Made by a program: the position numbers and the translations under genes
In this document: positions 23,189 through 36,727 of the stretch, piece by piece
Layout: each line of letters opens with the position of its first letter
Position numbering within the stretch: the stretch's first letter is position 1
The notes under the pieces: generated by a model
Told to the model about the DNA's origin: nothing
The model's input: the letters and a program-made list of their open reading frames with translations, nothing else
Database searches by the model: none
Assembly: GCA_037179385.1 (NCBI GenBank)
Contig: CM074179.1
Coordinates: 37,375,224-37,439,223 of the forward strand
Direction: 5' to 3'
DNA from: Holothuria scabra
Lineage: Eukaryota > Echinodermata > Holothuroidea > Aspidochirotida > Holothuriidae
Length of the DNA: 64,000 nucleotides

Positions 23189-24739
23189 TGTCACCCAAAG
23201 CCCTTGCCTGCGTGGCAGACTATAGGTCATATTCCGTGATCATTATTGATCAGTGTTATCCTAACAATATATATGGTTTGTGAAGGACTGAACAGACCTG
23301 GTCTGCTTCGTGAGGTTTTAAAGAACAAGCTCTTTAGGGCAGGGTCAATGTGACCGCCTTAGAACTCTTGTGGGGTTCAGTGGGGCCCAAATGCTCTTAA
23401 GGTTTTAGTACATTTGTGGCTGCAAAATAAAGCCTAAGCATATGTATGTTTTACTTAAGAAGATTGATCCATGAACCGCCAAGGACCGCTGTTCCATTGG
23501 GAAAACTCTTGATGGGCTTGGGGTCTATGTGGCAGTATGGTCGGACTACGAAGCTGTGAGGTTGCAGCATACGGCACAAGTCTGCGTGAAAAACAAACGG
23601 TAAGGTGCGTTTATTTTCCATTGGCTTACATGAGACTTAACCACATTGTAGAGCTAGAGGGATTCCAAGGAGCACAGTCCCGGGGAGTTTGAGGTCTTAG
23701 CAGGGTTAGGCCTACGGTGAAAAAGTATCAGGAAAAAAGTCTCAGAAAATGTAGCCCTAATATTAAATTTTCACTATTTCGTTCACCTCTCAGTTAAGGG
23801 GTCTGACTATGAGTGCAAATGCCCCCACCTGGTGCCGCCACTGATATACTAGGCTGAAAAGAAATCAACTTTCGCCTAGCACACCTTTCTGGTTAATCGA
23901 AAACCAGCCTCCCGGTAGTCCGATAGGCCAAAGGGTATGTGCCCTGTAGTTGAACGCCGAGACCCAACACGCCCCTTTTAATATTAGGCCTAAAGTGCGT
24001 TAGCATTTAGCCCACACTCTAGGAAGGAGTGTTCGGATAGGGTATATCAGATATCAGTCAACTAGCTGTTCAATACAGGTACGACCATAATTATACTGGT
24101 CATAGTTGTTACACTTATTACCTATAATTTCTGTTCCAGTGTGGTCATAATTTATCAACGAGTGGATATAGCCTAAACGTCTTGCAAAACGAATTAGCGA
24201 CAGCTGGCTCCTGGTGTGTGTTGGACATTTAAGCCTAAAAGTTTATACAGCTAAAAGCTCTAAGCTACACAGAAAAATTTGCACAAACAAAATTAGAGAC
24301 CCTAACAAAAATATGTGCGCCGCAGTCTAGACTAGACTGTACATACGACATTCTACATAACCTTACGGTAGATAATCTGTACAGTACGTAGTACACAGCC
24401 GTATACGATGCTATGCAAGTCTAGTGCCTGTGGAACGCTCACGTCGGAACGTCAAGTCACCGACTGAGGAGCAAATCATGACCACGGTAGTATTTCCTTA
24501 TTTTTAAAAAGTATTTCCTCAATTTGTGCATTTAAGTTTCCTAGAATGTAATGACTTTTGTAAAATTGGCTGATGCAACGGTTTTAAAAGTATAAACTGT
24601 ACCTCATTTAAAAGGATATGCTCCTGTTATATCACCTAATATTTCCAAAATATTTTTTGAAACTGTTGGATTTTTTCAAACTTCACACTTGACAAAATTT
24701 GGAGACACTGAAGTAGAAACACTGAAACACAGTTGAAAG
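23189..24739. other. gene-free stretch
   Basis: No repeats shared with the rest of the window and no convincing exon on either strand. Confidence 0.4.
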
Positions 24740-24740
24740 T

Positions 24741-24937
24741 ACAATCTTGGACAAAACTCCTTGGGACACCCCGCTCCCCTTCGCAATATTGACCACAGTT
24801 AGCCTATTCACGGCATACAGTCACTCTTCAGCGCAACATTGAAAAGGGGGGAGCGGGGAGGGGGATTCATACAAGCCTTTGAACTGGAATTCAAGAAGAT
24901 TATGGCAAAATGTCCCAACAGTTTTTTCCAAGATTGT
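24741..24937. mobile_element. 200-bp palindromic MITE module (uninterrupted copy)
   Basis: The ends ACAATCTTGG.. and ..CCAAGATTGT are inverted. A second inverted pair lies inside: CCCCGCTCCCC near 24769 against GGGGAGCGGGG-like sequence near 24849. The second copy starts at 29157 in the same orientation and is interrupted at 29310 by the LINE, resuming at about 30631. This copy therefore shows the pre-insertion state. Confidence 0.7.
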
Positions 24938-25826
24938 CTGAGTTCCACGCGTATTATTTACGAGAACAAATTCAATAGATAATGGTTAATTTTTCGGGCC
25001 GGCTTTTTCGGAAAAGTTTTTTCGGAGGCTTATAGGTCTGAGGATTTTAGCGTAATGAAAGTAGCAGAAAGAGTTGTTTTAATGTGTTGTTTGATTCATT
25101 TGTTTACATTTATTTAGAGTCGCTACGATAATAAAGAAAAGACTGTTGCAGGTAGTCGAGGGGAAATTTTTCAGACCCGGGTAATCGCCAGAATACGTTC
25201 TATTCCGATAGATACTATATATATGTTGACCAACGTGACCAATGTTGACGAATGAAATTGCTTCGGTTTAAACAGGGAAAAAAGCATGCGTAACCAGTTT
25301 CATGTAACGTGAAAAATGGAGTCACAGGGGTGTAATTTGCTTCAAAATATGCCGAAAAACCAGCCTTAACTAACAATATTCCATCGTTTTAATTAAAAGC
25401 TTGGCTCTCAGATGTGCTTTTAACATTTCATGGTAGATCGTGGCGCTCTTTTAGTTAATATCTCGTCTAGTTACCACCAGTTTGCAAAAGGAGTCAAACT
25501 TTTCTATCCATGGAAGATATTGTTTTGGTTATATGTATATATATATAGTATCTATCGGAATAGAACGTATTCTGGCGATTACCCGGGTCTGAAAAATTTC
25601 CCGCGAATACCTGCAACAGTCTTTTCTTTATTATCGTAGCGACTCTAAATAAATGTAAACAAATGAATCAAACAACACATTAAAACAACTCTTTCAGCTA
25701 CTTTCATTACGCTAAAATCCTCAGACCTATAAACCTCCGAAAAAACTCCTCCGAATGAGTCGGCCCGAAAAATTAACCATTATCTATTGAATTTGTTCTC
25801 GTAAATAATACGCGTGGAACTCAGGC
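24938..25826. repeat. long inverted repeat, arms about 286-290 bp, loop about 317 bp
   Basis: 24938-25223 is the reverse complement of 25541-25826. Matching landmarks include GAGTTCCACGCGTATTATTT against AAATAATACGCGTGGAACTC and ACCCGGGTAATCGCCAGAAT against its complement at 25573-25590. Arms are about 95% alike by eye. A third arm-like segment is at 28724-29156, interrupted by about 130 bp, and a truncated one at 26552-26630. Such an arrangement can form a cruciform or hairpin RNA. Confidence 0.85.
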
Positions 25827-27335
25827 AGTCTGAGAATTTCGAGAAGTTAGAACTACTCGCGTCACACAGTAGAAAGTGTCACTTTGTCTTGATGGGTTGT
25901 TTTGCAAAAGGGAATAAGTTTAAGCGCCCGATCGTTCAGGTAGTTGGTCTCAACAGTGACATGTTTTTGGTTTACACTGTCTTAGCAGGTGAAAAAAAAA
26001 ATATTGAAAAGATGTTCGTGTTTATGTAGTTTAAATTTGTTCAAAACAGTGACGTGTTACCTGATAAGTGCATTTTGGAGAACAGAGCCACTGTTGTATC
26101 CTGCCTATCACTTCATTTCAAAGTAATTTACCGTGTTCTCTCAAGAAACAAATATGCCGTACATGCGAATTTGACTAGACCGGCAGTGAAAGATAAGTTT
26201 AATCAAACGGTCTACCATTTTTTTGAAAGCAAATTTGGAAGCAAAACGCAATGAAATTGCTTCGGTTTAAAGACTGAGGGAAAAAAAACATGCGTAACCA
26301 GTTTCATGTAACGTGAAAAATGGAGTCACAGGGGTGCAATTTGCTTCAAAATATGCCAAAAACGCGCCTTAACTAACGATCTACCATCGTTTTAATTAAA
26401 AGCTTGGCTCTCAGATGTGCTTTTAACATTTCAAGGTAGATCGTGGCTCTCTTTTAGTTAATATCCCGTCTCCTTACCACCAGTTTGCAATAGGAGTCAG
26501 ACATTTCTATCCATGGAAGATATTGTTTTGGTTTTATGGATATATTTAGTATCTGTCGAAATAAAACGTATTCTGGCGATTACCCGGGTTTGAAAAATTT
26601 CCCCGCGAATACCTGCAACAGTCTTTCCTTGAGAATTTCGAGAAGTTAGAACTACTCGCGTCACACAGTAGAAAGTGACACTTTGTTTTGATGGGGTTTT
26701 TTGCAAAAGGGAATAAATTTAAGCACCCGATCGTTCAGGTAGTTGTTCTCAACAGTGACATGTTTTTGGTTTACACTGTCTTAGCAGGTAAAAATAAAAA
26801 AAAAAAATTGAAAAGATGTTCGTGTTTATGTATTGAAATTTAATCAAAACAGTGACGGGTTACCTGATAACTGCATTTTGGAGAACAGAGGCACTGTTGT
26901 ATCCTGCCTATTACTTCATTTTAAAGTAATTTACCGTGTTCTCTAAAGAAACAAATATGCCGTACATGCGAACTTGACGAGACCGACAGTGAAAGATAAG
27001 TTTAATCAAACGGTCTACCATTTATTTGAAAGCAAATTTGGAAGCAAAACGCAATGAAATTGCTTCGGTTTAAAGACTGTGGGAAAAAAGCATGCGTAAC
27101 CAGTTTCATGTAACGTGAAAAATGGAGTCACAGGGGTGCAATTTGCTTCAAAATATGCCAAAACCAGCCTTAACTAACGATCTACCATCCTTATAATTAA
27201 AAGCGTGGCTCTCAGATGTGCTTTTAAGATTTCATGGTAGATCGTGGCGCTCCTTTAGTTAATATCTCGTCTCCTTACCACCAGTTTGCAATAGGAGTCA
27301 GAATTTTCTATCCATGGAAGAAATTTTTTTTGTAT
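25250..27335. repeat. tandem A/B units, two and a half copies
   Basis: Unit A starts AATGAAATTGCTTCGGTTTA at 25251, 26250 and 27053. Unit B starts GAGAATTTCGAGAAGTTAGA at 25832 and 26631. Offsets are about 1000 and 803 bp; the second unit is shorter because its arm segment has lost about 195 bp. A itself contains a hairpin around GATCTACCAT / ATGGTAGATC. Short open frames in B are not conserved between copies, so no gene is called. Confidence 0.85.
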
Positions 27336-27337
27336 AT

Positions 27338-28726
<1,389 letters not shown>

Positions 28727-29156
28727 TATTTACCGGAGAAGAACGTATTCTGGCGATTACCCGGGTCTGAAAAATATTGAAAAGTCTCCTTCCGTATCGC
28801 AAATGTTAAATCATTGGCTCTAAAATTACTTCCTCCAAGTTTAAATTTGTATTTAATTGAGTTTGCATCTGGATTACGAGGTGGAATTGGTAGGCGTTCT
28901 GCCGTTACCTCCGCCCATGGCTTGCGAGCTGCTGCAAATTCCCCGCGAATACCTGCAACAGTCTTTCCTTTATTATCGTAGCGACTCTAAATAAATGTAA
29001 ACAAATGAATCAAATAACACATAAAAAACAACTCTTTCTGCTACTTTCATCACGCTAAAATCATTGACCTATAAGCCTCCGAAAAAAGTTTTCCGAAAAA
29101 GTCGGCCCGAAAATCTATTGAATTTGTTCTTGTAAATAATACGCGTGGAGCTCAGA
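28727..29156. repeat. third foldback arm, interrupted
   Basis: Same orientation as 25541-25826, starting AACGTATTCTGGCGATTACC and ending ACGCGTGGAGCTCAGACAAT at the second MITE module. About 130 bp (28772-28935) of unrelated sequence interrupts it between TCTGAAAAAT and TTCCCCGCGAATACC. Confidence 0.75.
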
Positions 29157-29310
29157 CAATCTTGGACAAAACTCCTTGGGACACCCCGCTCCCCTTCGCA
29201 ATGTTGACCACAGTTAACCTATTCACGAAATACAGACACTATTTCAGCGCAACATTGAAAGGGGCGGGGCGGGGGAGGGGGATTCTACAAGCCTTTGAAC
29301 TGGAATTCAA

Positions 29311-30630
29311 AGGTATAATAGGTATTGGTATTGCCTATAACTGGTTTAGAAGTTATCTCCACGATCGTTGCAATTTTGTACAATTCAATAATTCCTCGTC
29401 AAATCTCACTTATTGTAATATTGGTGTACCACAAGGTTTCATACTTGGACCACTGTTATTTATTCTTTATGTAAATGATATTTATAAGTCTTCTGTCAAG
29501 TCAAACTTCATTTTATTTGCTGACGACACTACGGTTTTTCTCCAAAATAAGAATCTAAGCAATGCTCTTGCGGAAGCTACCTGTGAATTTTCGCATATTT
29601 CCAATTGGCTCAGATCTAACAAATTATCTCTAAATATTATGAAAACGAAACTTATGAATTTCTATTATAGGATCAATGACTTAAGTAAAATTAGTGCATT
29701 GCTAGATGGTCATCTTGTTACTGCTTCCCCTCATACAAAATTCTTAGGCATCGCTATAGATGAAAATTTAAATTGGAAGGAACGTATCTCTGAGGTTAGT
29801 AAAAAGGTTTCTAAATCAAATGGTGTTATCAATAGACTAAAAGATTATCTGCCTAGTAATGCACTTCTTACTCTCTATTATGCTCTTGTGCTTCTACATT
29901 TAAATTAAAGTCTTCTTGTTTGGGGTAATACTCATACATATCTACTTACTATTTTATACAAGCTCCAAAAACGTGTTATCCGCAACATTAGCCATGCAAA
30001 TTACAGGTCACCCACCATTCGTTTATTCACTCAATCGAAAATACTTACACTGAATGAACTGTATAAGTATCAGCTGGGAATCTTCCTTTACAAATTTCAT
30101 CATTCACTTCTTCCCTCAGTTTTTGACGACTTCTACACATACAATTCAAACTATCATACCTACAACACCAAAGAATTTCTACACCATCCTTATTTTAGAA
30201 CAAGTCTTAACTCTTTTCAAGTACGAAGCACAGGTGTCTCTTTTTGGAATTCTCTTTGTCATGTCATTAAAAGTTCTCCTTTACTAAACGTATTCAAGCG
30301 CAGGTTAAAGCATTTTCTTCTGAATAGTAAATAGGCATAGATTACTTCGCAGCTTTTCCTTTCCTTTTTTCTCCCTTTCCACCTTTTCTCTCTTGTTTTG
30401 TGGTGTTCTTATTCCCTTTTAGCTCCTTTTCCTTATTGTTACGCTTTTTGTTTTAAGGAACCAGACTTGAAAAGTTTTAACTTATATCTGGTTCCTCTAC
30501 TTCCATGTTGTATTATGCGATTATTTTGTTATTGTATACATGTCATGTTATATATAAATATATATATAATTTTGTCAATGTAACCATTTTTTATGTATGG
30601 AAAGTAGAAATAAACTTGAACTTGAACTAA
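29311..30630 (+). mobile_element. 5'-truncated non-LTR retrotransposon (CR1/L2-like LINE)
   Basis: The insertion splits the second copy of the palindromic MITE module. The host sequence matches 24741-24937 up to TGGAATTCAA (29310) and again from about 30631 (AGTGTCCCTACAG). AAAG occurs at both junctions and may be the target duplication. The element starts inside the reverse transcriptase domain and ends AATAAACTTGAACTTGAAC, a short 3' tail repeat as in the L2/CR1 group. It has no LTRs and no poly-A tail. Clade assignment is by motif memory only. Confidence 0.85.
29312..30334 (+). pseudogene. LINE reverse transcriptase, C-terminal part, one nonsense mutation
   Basis: Translation in frame with 29162 gives classic RT motifs: NWFRSYL (29340s), GVPQGFILGPLLF (RT block 4, 29424-29463), FADDTTVF (catalytic YxDD-type block, 29516-29539), LSLNIMKTK and FLGIAIDENLNWKERI. 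A TAA at 29906-29908 replaces the usual Tyr of the HLNYxxxVWG motif. The same frame continues without any shift through SLLVWGNTHTY to TAG at 30332-30334, ending FKRRLKHFLLNSK. Everything N-terminal to the middle of RT, including the endonuclease, is missing. The upstream open frame from 29162 belongs to the MITE, not the LINE. The copy is dead but young enough to have kept its frame. Confidence 0.9.
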
Positions 30631-30660
30631 AGTGTCCCTACAGTTTTGTCCAAAATTGTA

Positions 30661-31410
30661 GGTCTGGTCATGAAAAAAGAGAGTCCGCACTGTGACTAGG
30701 CTACTGTAAGTGCGTTAAGTTGGTTTTGGTAGCTTTCTGGGTTGTTATTTTTCCTTTTTGTCACATATTTAACTGATCGACTTTTCTTGAACTTTAAACA
30801 GCTGTTTCTGGGGTAGCATAGTGTGTGCATATTATTGCAAATAAGCAGAACTCTGGCCCTATATACAAAGTGTCGTAATGATATTATCAGAGGATGCAAA
30901 GAGAAAATCCGCATTTGCTTAATGTATTTTATTGTTTCATGACGTCACAGGTTTCCAAATGGGGGTTACGGCTGCATAAGCTTACTATTGCAAGCTAAAA
31001 ATATGCTAATGTTTCTCCTTTGTGACTCTTGGCTAAATTAAACATCCGCTGAATTGATGAAATTGTCTGTGACTGCTCGAACTCATGTCTTTTAATAATT
31101 TTCCCCCGAACATCTCTTGCGTGATAAATGGCAAACTAGAAAATGTGGTTACGAAAATCGTAACCACTTACTGTCCATGATTGTTTCTGTACCAACAAAC
31201 TTTGGTACGTATTAAAGCTTAGAATATCGTCCTTTCACGTTTGTTCGCCGATGTGATATACCTAAATATAATCAATGCAGTACTGTGTTGGTTGCTTGTT
31301 GTTGATATCAATCTTTCGTTACTTTCGACTCGCAGTCTCGTGATACACATGAATGATGCAAGACTGCACTATTTACCGTAATGATTATCAGGCTAGTTGA
31401 AGAATCACCA
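30661..31410. repeat. flank with inverted piece of the 31.7-kb repeat
   Basis: 30985-31135 is the reverse complement of 31732-31865 (TCCGCTGAATTGATGAAATT against AATTTCATCAATTCAGCGGA). The two form a stem of about 140 bp around the next element's end. The rest shows nothing I recognise. Confidence 0.65.
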
Positions 31411-31418
31411 CCGAAGGC

Positions 31419-32750
31419 CAGGCGCGGATCCAAGAGGGGGGGGGGGGGGGGCTTTAACGGCCTCAGCCCTCACCCCGCCCCTTTGGTCTCATCAACAATA
31501 ACAAATACACTGAAATAAGCATAATGCTTATCTACGAGAATATTCAAGGGGGCTATTTCAGGCTCATCCTTTCTCTCACAACACAAATCCAAATACACGA
31601 AACTCGTATGATACTAAGTCCAGGTAAATAAGCAAAAGGGAGGGGCCCATCCCTTAGGGTCCTTTCTCGATGGGCATAGACGTACGAGGCAGGGACAGGG
31701 AGCGGAGGGTGTTCAGTTGTGAAGAGAAATAGTTTGTCATTTATCACACAAGAGATGTTAGGGGAAAATAACAGGCATGAGTTCGAGTAGTCACAGACAA
31801 TTTCATCAATTCAGCGGATCTTTAATTTAGCCAATAGTCACAATAGATAAGCATCAGCATATTTTCAATTCCGTTGTTTAGTTTCCTCGAAAAGAATCAA
31901 GATCATTTAAAATAATAGTGGAGATAATTTTGTGATCACTCAGCAGGTTCCTGATTTTTTCTTTATTGCAAACAAAATCTAAACTTATTGAATGCATCTT
32001 TAAATTCTTTTTATAAACAGGAAAACGCAATTTTCGGCAATCTGGGTGGTCGCGATCATTTTCAAAATTTTCTCTACGTTCCGCACCAACTAACAGTAAC
32101 GCTCCGCTAAGATAGTCTTTCGGGCAAATTTACATTTTTCGGGTCAAAAGTATTTCTTTAATAACTTCCTAATTACTTTGCAGTTTGCGAACTTATTTTG
32201 AAGTGAGCATTTTATTAAGAGAAGATAGCGACTGCTTAGTCGCTTATTTTGAAGTGAGCATTTTATTAAGAGAAGATAGCGATTGCTTAGAGGGTGGAAA
32301 TGCTGTTTTGGGCCATCTGGGGGTCTCATTTTCGAAATTTTGCCCACGCATCCGCACCAACCAATGATTGCGCTCCGCTTAGATAAATTTTATGGCAGAA
32401 AAACGTTTTGTGGACAAGAAAAAACCGGAAATCAAAATACTCCCATTCGCCTATACCGATCGATGCTCTTTATTTTGAATCCTAAAAGAACGCAAATTTA
32501 AGGACAAGTTTTACTTCAAAAGGTAGCTTAAATAGAATAAGACTGCATGTAAAGACACAGAAGTTTCAGTTTAATCCTCATGAACCACCACAATTCAATT
32601 TTAATACTATTCCCGTCAAAGTCGAAAATATTGCATCATTTTTCATCTAGGCTTCTTGAAAACGCCAAAAATTTTCTAAGGGAAGGGTCCCAGGTCCGCG
32701 ATCGCTGACCGCACTGCATGCCCCCTTCAGAGAAATCCTGCGCACGCCTG
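31419..32750. mobile_element. hAT-ended non-autonomous element, copy 1
   Basis: Starts CAGGCGCGGATCC followed by a poly-G run and ends GCGCACGCCTG. Collinear with 34145-35698 from about 31645 to 32740, through shared ACAGACAATTTCATCAATTC, CAGCATGTTCCTGA-like, GTTTGCGAAC and CTTCAGAGAAATCCTGCG segments. It holds a local tandem duplication of 51 bp (32187-32288, GAAGTGAGCATTTTATTAAG twice). Flanking octamers do not match, so the outer boundaries may be recombined. Confidence 0.65.
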
Positions 32751-32754
32751 CGTA

Positions 32755-34140
32755 CGCAAAGTATGCCCACAGTGCTCACAGTGGCACTGCAGGTAGGGCT
32801 ACTAGACGTTCGGTTTTACCAGGACACGTCCTCTTTTTATTGTTTCGTGCTTGTGTCCGGGCGGTTTTGAAAAGTTACCGCCACTGTGTCCGGATTTCAT
32901 GTATTTCTCACATGACCTGACAGGCTTTCCCTAATTTTCCCATTCTAAGAATGATAATATACACAAGCAGCGGTGGGCGCGGCCTTTTGGCCCACGGGCC
33001 TCCTATATAAACATGGACTGAGGATCATGGGAAATTTGATCGCCACCGTTCGAACCAAAAAAGACTGGCAAGATGTCACCGACTGCTAGACCAGGGAACT
33101 GTTGGCTAGACCCAATAAAAGCTATGTATAACTCTGACTTCCTGTATGCATTGACAGAGCAGACTGCAATAACGTCCTATGCGTATATTGTCGCTACCGT
33201 ACGTGTTATTATAGCGAGATTGCTGCCTGCTATGGTGTTGTGCGTGGAGAAGTTCTTATTACTTCTCAAGATACACCTAGCGTTTGGCAAGCCTAAGTTA
33301 AGCCTTACGTAACTGCTTCCAAGAGGGAAATGTAACAAGAGAGCTGACGTCAAATTCTAAGATTACACCCAGGCCTAGATGCGTACCAGTGGCAGGGGGC
33401 ACGGGGGAGGGGCAAGTGCCCCCCCCCCCCCCTGTTTGGGAAAATTTGATGAATTGATATGCCCTTTCTCATTTCTCAAAATTTTTGTTATAATAAGAAA
33501 TTGTGAGACGTTTCTCACACATAATTCGTATTTTCATGCGACAAATTAACCCAGATTTTGTAAGGGTCGCATGAACCAGCCCTCTCTTTCCACAGAAATG
33601 TCCTCTCCACTCAGCAGATTGAATGTTCTCTATCTCGTATACGCGCGGGTGTTATGATCAGTGCATTCCAGTGCACAGGAAGCTGTTATTCAGAAACTTA
33701 ACAACAGCTGATCATCACTACAGTGAAATGTTGTAAACCCGAACTTAAAGAATATGATCACCTTGTTCACAAACTCTGCGTTGTACACTTTGGAAATTGA
33801 GTGAAAGGATGTGAAAACTGACAAGTCACTAACGTAGACCCCCCGAGGTTACATTGTCCTACAAGCTGGTACCGGGAGGGGTTTAAACTATACCGATTTT
33901 ACTCTGTGTTTATAACGATGGGTGGGGCTGAAACAATGCATGGCTTACGATTAACATAACGTGAACATAACGTTAGTCTGGAAATTAGAATGGATGGGAT
34001 CCATGGGCATACTTAGATTTGTTACTTAACCTAATCCTTGGAGGCTTACAGGCTAGTTCGGCAAAATAGCATTCTGCTCACTCGGGGTGTAACAATAAAC
34101 GGGTCCATGAATATCTTGTCCTAGGCTAGAACTTCCTCGG
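32755..34140. other. gene-free stretch with possible transposon ends
   Basis: A segment near 32795-32905 has TAGACGTTCGG..GGACACGTCC and GTGTCCGG words. CAGCGGTGGGCGCG near 32967 and CAGTGGCAGGGGGCACGGGG near 33391 resemble hAT left ends. Partner ends were not located. The open frame at 33073-33312 has no recognisable domain. Confidence 0.35.
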
Positions 34141-34144
34141 TGAT

Positions 34145-35698
34145 CTGTGGCGTACGAGGGGGGGGGGTGGTCCATGGTCCCCCTCACGGATGCCATTTTT
34201 TGTTCTTAAAAATATGTAGTCATACTTAAGTGCCCCAGATTTTACCTCAAAAGATGGCATATGTGTCACCAGATTGCATGTAGGGATACCCAATCTCCAA
34301 AAATTTTCAACGGGGAAGGATTGTCCCTGCAAGACCCTCAGTGATGCCAATTTTTTAAATTTCTACAAGTAGGCAAATTCTGTCAAATTCAAATTTTTCC
34401 TTCAAAAGGTAGGCTCTGTATCCCACTGGTGGCACCGATTGCATAAGAACACCTGCCTTTTTAAGAATTTTTAAGAGGGAGGGCCCACCCAATAGACTCC
34501 TTCCTTGGCTGGCAGAGACGTCGACGTACAAGACGGGGACCGGGGAGCGGAGAGTGTTCGGGTGCGGTGAGAAGTAGTTTGCCATTTATCACGCAAGAGA
34601 TGTTAGGGGTAAAATCATTAACAGATGAGAATTCGATCAGTCACAGACAATTTCATCAATTCAGCGGATCTTAACCAAGTAAGTTAGCTAGTTAGATAGA
34701 GTTTAACGCCCCAGTTTTCAACCTATTGGTTTAAGTCGAGCCGGCCACGTCCTTTTTTCCAGTTTCCAATTTAGCCAGGAGTCACAAAAGAGAGGCATTA
34801 GCATATTTTCAATTCGTTGTATAGTTTCCCCGAAAGAATCAAGACCATTACGCATAGGCCTATTAGTGATACTACATTTTTTGTGGTAATTTTCTGATCA
34901 CTTAGCATGTTCCTGATTTTTTTCGTAATGCAAACGAAAGGTTAAAATAAAGACTGTATGTTTAAATTCTCTTTACAAGCATGAATACGCAATTTTTGGC
35001 CATCTGAGGTGTCTAATTTTTCGAAATTTTCTCTAAGCTCCGCCGCAACCAATAGTGGCGCTTCGATCAGTCTTTTGGGCAAAATTATATTTTGGGGTCA
35101 GAGTAGCTCTTAACTCTCTGATCACTTTGCAGTTTGCGAACATATTTTGAAGTGAGCATTTTATTGTAAACGACAAAAGAAGATAATGACTCGTTAGATT
35201 TTCGTATAAGTGTGGAAAATGCTATTTGCGGCCATTTGAGGGGTCTGATTTTTTCGAAACTTTCTTTACGCTCCACGCCAACCAGTGGTGGCTCTCCGCT
35301 TAGGTAATCTTTATGGCAGAATAACGTTTTGTGGCCAAGAAAAACCGCAAACTGAAATGTTCCCTTTCGCCTATACCGATCGATGCTCTTTTATTTTGAC
35401 TCCTAAAAGTATGCAAATTTAATGACAACTTTTACTTCGTAAGGTAGCGTAAATGACATAAGAATGCATGTAAAGACACAAAAGTTTCAGTTGTATCCAC
35501 ATGAACCACCACAATTTAACTTTTAACACTGTTCCTGTCAAAGTCGAAAATCTTGCACCATTTTGCATCTAGGTTCCTTAAAAACTCCAAAAAGCGTAAA
35601 AGGGGGGTGTCCCCCTCCCCTTAGACCACTCCCCCAGGATGACGATCACTCAATAAACTGCATGCCCCTCCTTCAGAGAAATCCTGCGTACGCCACTG
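34145..35698. mobile_element. hAT-ended non-autonomous element, copy 2
   Basis: Left end CTGTGGCGTACG (34145) and right end CGTACGCCACTG (35687-35698) are inverted. Poly-G/poly-C stretches lie just inside, as in the MITE at 2381-3175. The body is collinear with copy 1. A SINE fragment is inserted at 34674-34765, and copy 1 shows the empty site. No transposase is visible and no clear 8-bp duplication. Confidence 0.7.
34674..34765 (-). mobile_element. SINE tail fragment inside hAT-ended element
   Basis: TTAGCTAGTTAGATAGAGTT, CCCCAGTTTTCAACC and GAGCCGGCCACGTCC match the SINE body. The homologous position in copy 1 (31799-31811) reads GCGGATCTTTAATTTAGCC without it. The tRNA head is absent. Confidence 0.75.
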
Positions 35699-35879
35699 CG
35701 TTGGTACATACAAATAAACCAGATATTGTTGACCAAAATAAATATATGGCCTAAGAGTTGTTATTTCCAATTGCTCTATGTTATACTTTAAGATTAAAAT
35801 ACAGGTAATATTACATAATGACATGGTAATGTTGTTATACTTGTAATTTGTTTATTTCATATGAAATACATACACACTG

Positions 35880-35966
35880 ACCTGGAAAAATTTGGGGGAC
35901 ATTTCATGGCTTTGCCCCCCCCCCCCCTTCCCCCCGGAAAATATCCTAGCTACGCCACTGATGCCT
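35880..35966. mobile_element. transposon right end with poly-C
   Basis: A run of 15 C, CCTTCCCCCC and then ATCCTAGCTACGCCACTG. The complement starts CAGTGGCGTAGCTAGGAT, a widespread hAT-style terminus. The left partner was not found. Confidence 0.5.
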
Positions 35967-36416
35967 ACATAAATCATGGCTGTTCTCCGGCAGCGAACGA
36001 CAAGCACTTCCGAGATACGACAGTACAGTGTGTGTGCCACAATGCTACATGTATACGATGTTCTTTACCTTGTTAGCGTTATCGACACTGTAGGTGTAAG
36101 CCATATACTACAGGTACAATGCGGCCGTTGTGTGATGAGCAAGTATACGGACTGTATACAAATTTGACTTACTCAAGTATTCTTTTACAAAACAATGAAA
36201 TACATAAATGCAAAAATAAAACCCTCTCATTTCAGGCCAGATTATAACCAAAAGTGACCGCGAAGTCTCGTTCCCGTCTACATGACTCACTCTATATAAG
36301 GAACTCGATTATAGAGCAAATTACTCACTGAGAATCAAGAAACATTGAACGAAAGAACTGTCCCTCGAAAATGAGAAGCGTGCCTAAGGTACTGCCCATG
36401 ACGTCATGGACAGTAC

Positions 36417-36727
36417 AACTATTTCTCACCGCAACTGAACACCCTCCGCTCCCTGTCCCTGTCTCGTACGCCTGTACCGGCCGGGGAAGGAGCCTTGGAG
36501 ATGGGCCCCTCCCTTTTGATTATTCACCAGGACTTAATATCATACGAGGTTCGTGTATTTGGATTTGTGTAGTGAGGGAAGAATGAGAGTGAAATAGCCC
36601 CCTTGAATATTCTCGTAGATAAGCATTATGCTTATTTTAGTGTATTTGTTATTGTTGACGTGACGAAAAAGGGCCGGGGGCTGAGTCTTAGGGCGCAAAA
36701 GCCGCCCCCACCCTTGGATCCGCGCCT
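36417..36727. mobile_element. hAT-ended element fragment, inverted copy
   Basis: Reverse complement of 31419-31745: CACCCTCCGCTCCCTGTCCC, CGTAGATAAGCATTATGC and GGATCCGCGCCTG are shared. Homology stops abruptly at about 36417. Confidence 0.75.

Noticed and set aside
25814..26254. Open frames in unit B
   Set aside because: Not preserved in the second copy of unit B; no domain.
29162..29310. N-terminal extension of the RT frame
   Set aside because: This part is the MITE module also seen at 24741-24937; the LINE begins at about 29311.
36371..36586. Open frame with Pro-rich peptide (HPPLPVPVSY)
   Set aside because: Lies in an inverted copy of the hAT-ended repeat; the same peptide appears antisense in the other copy.
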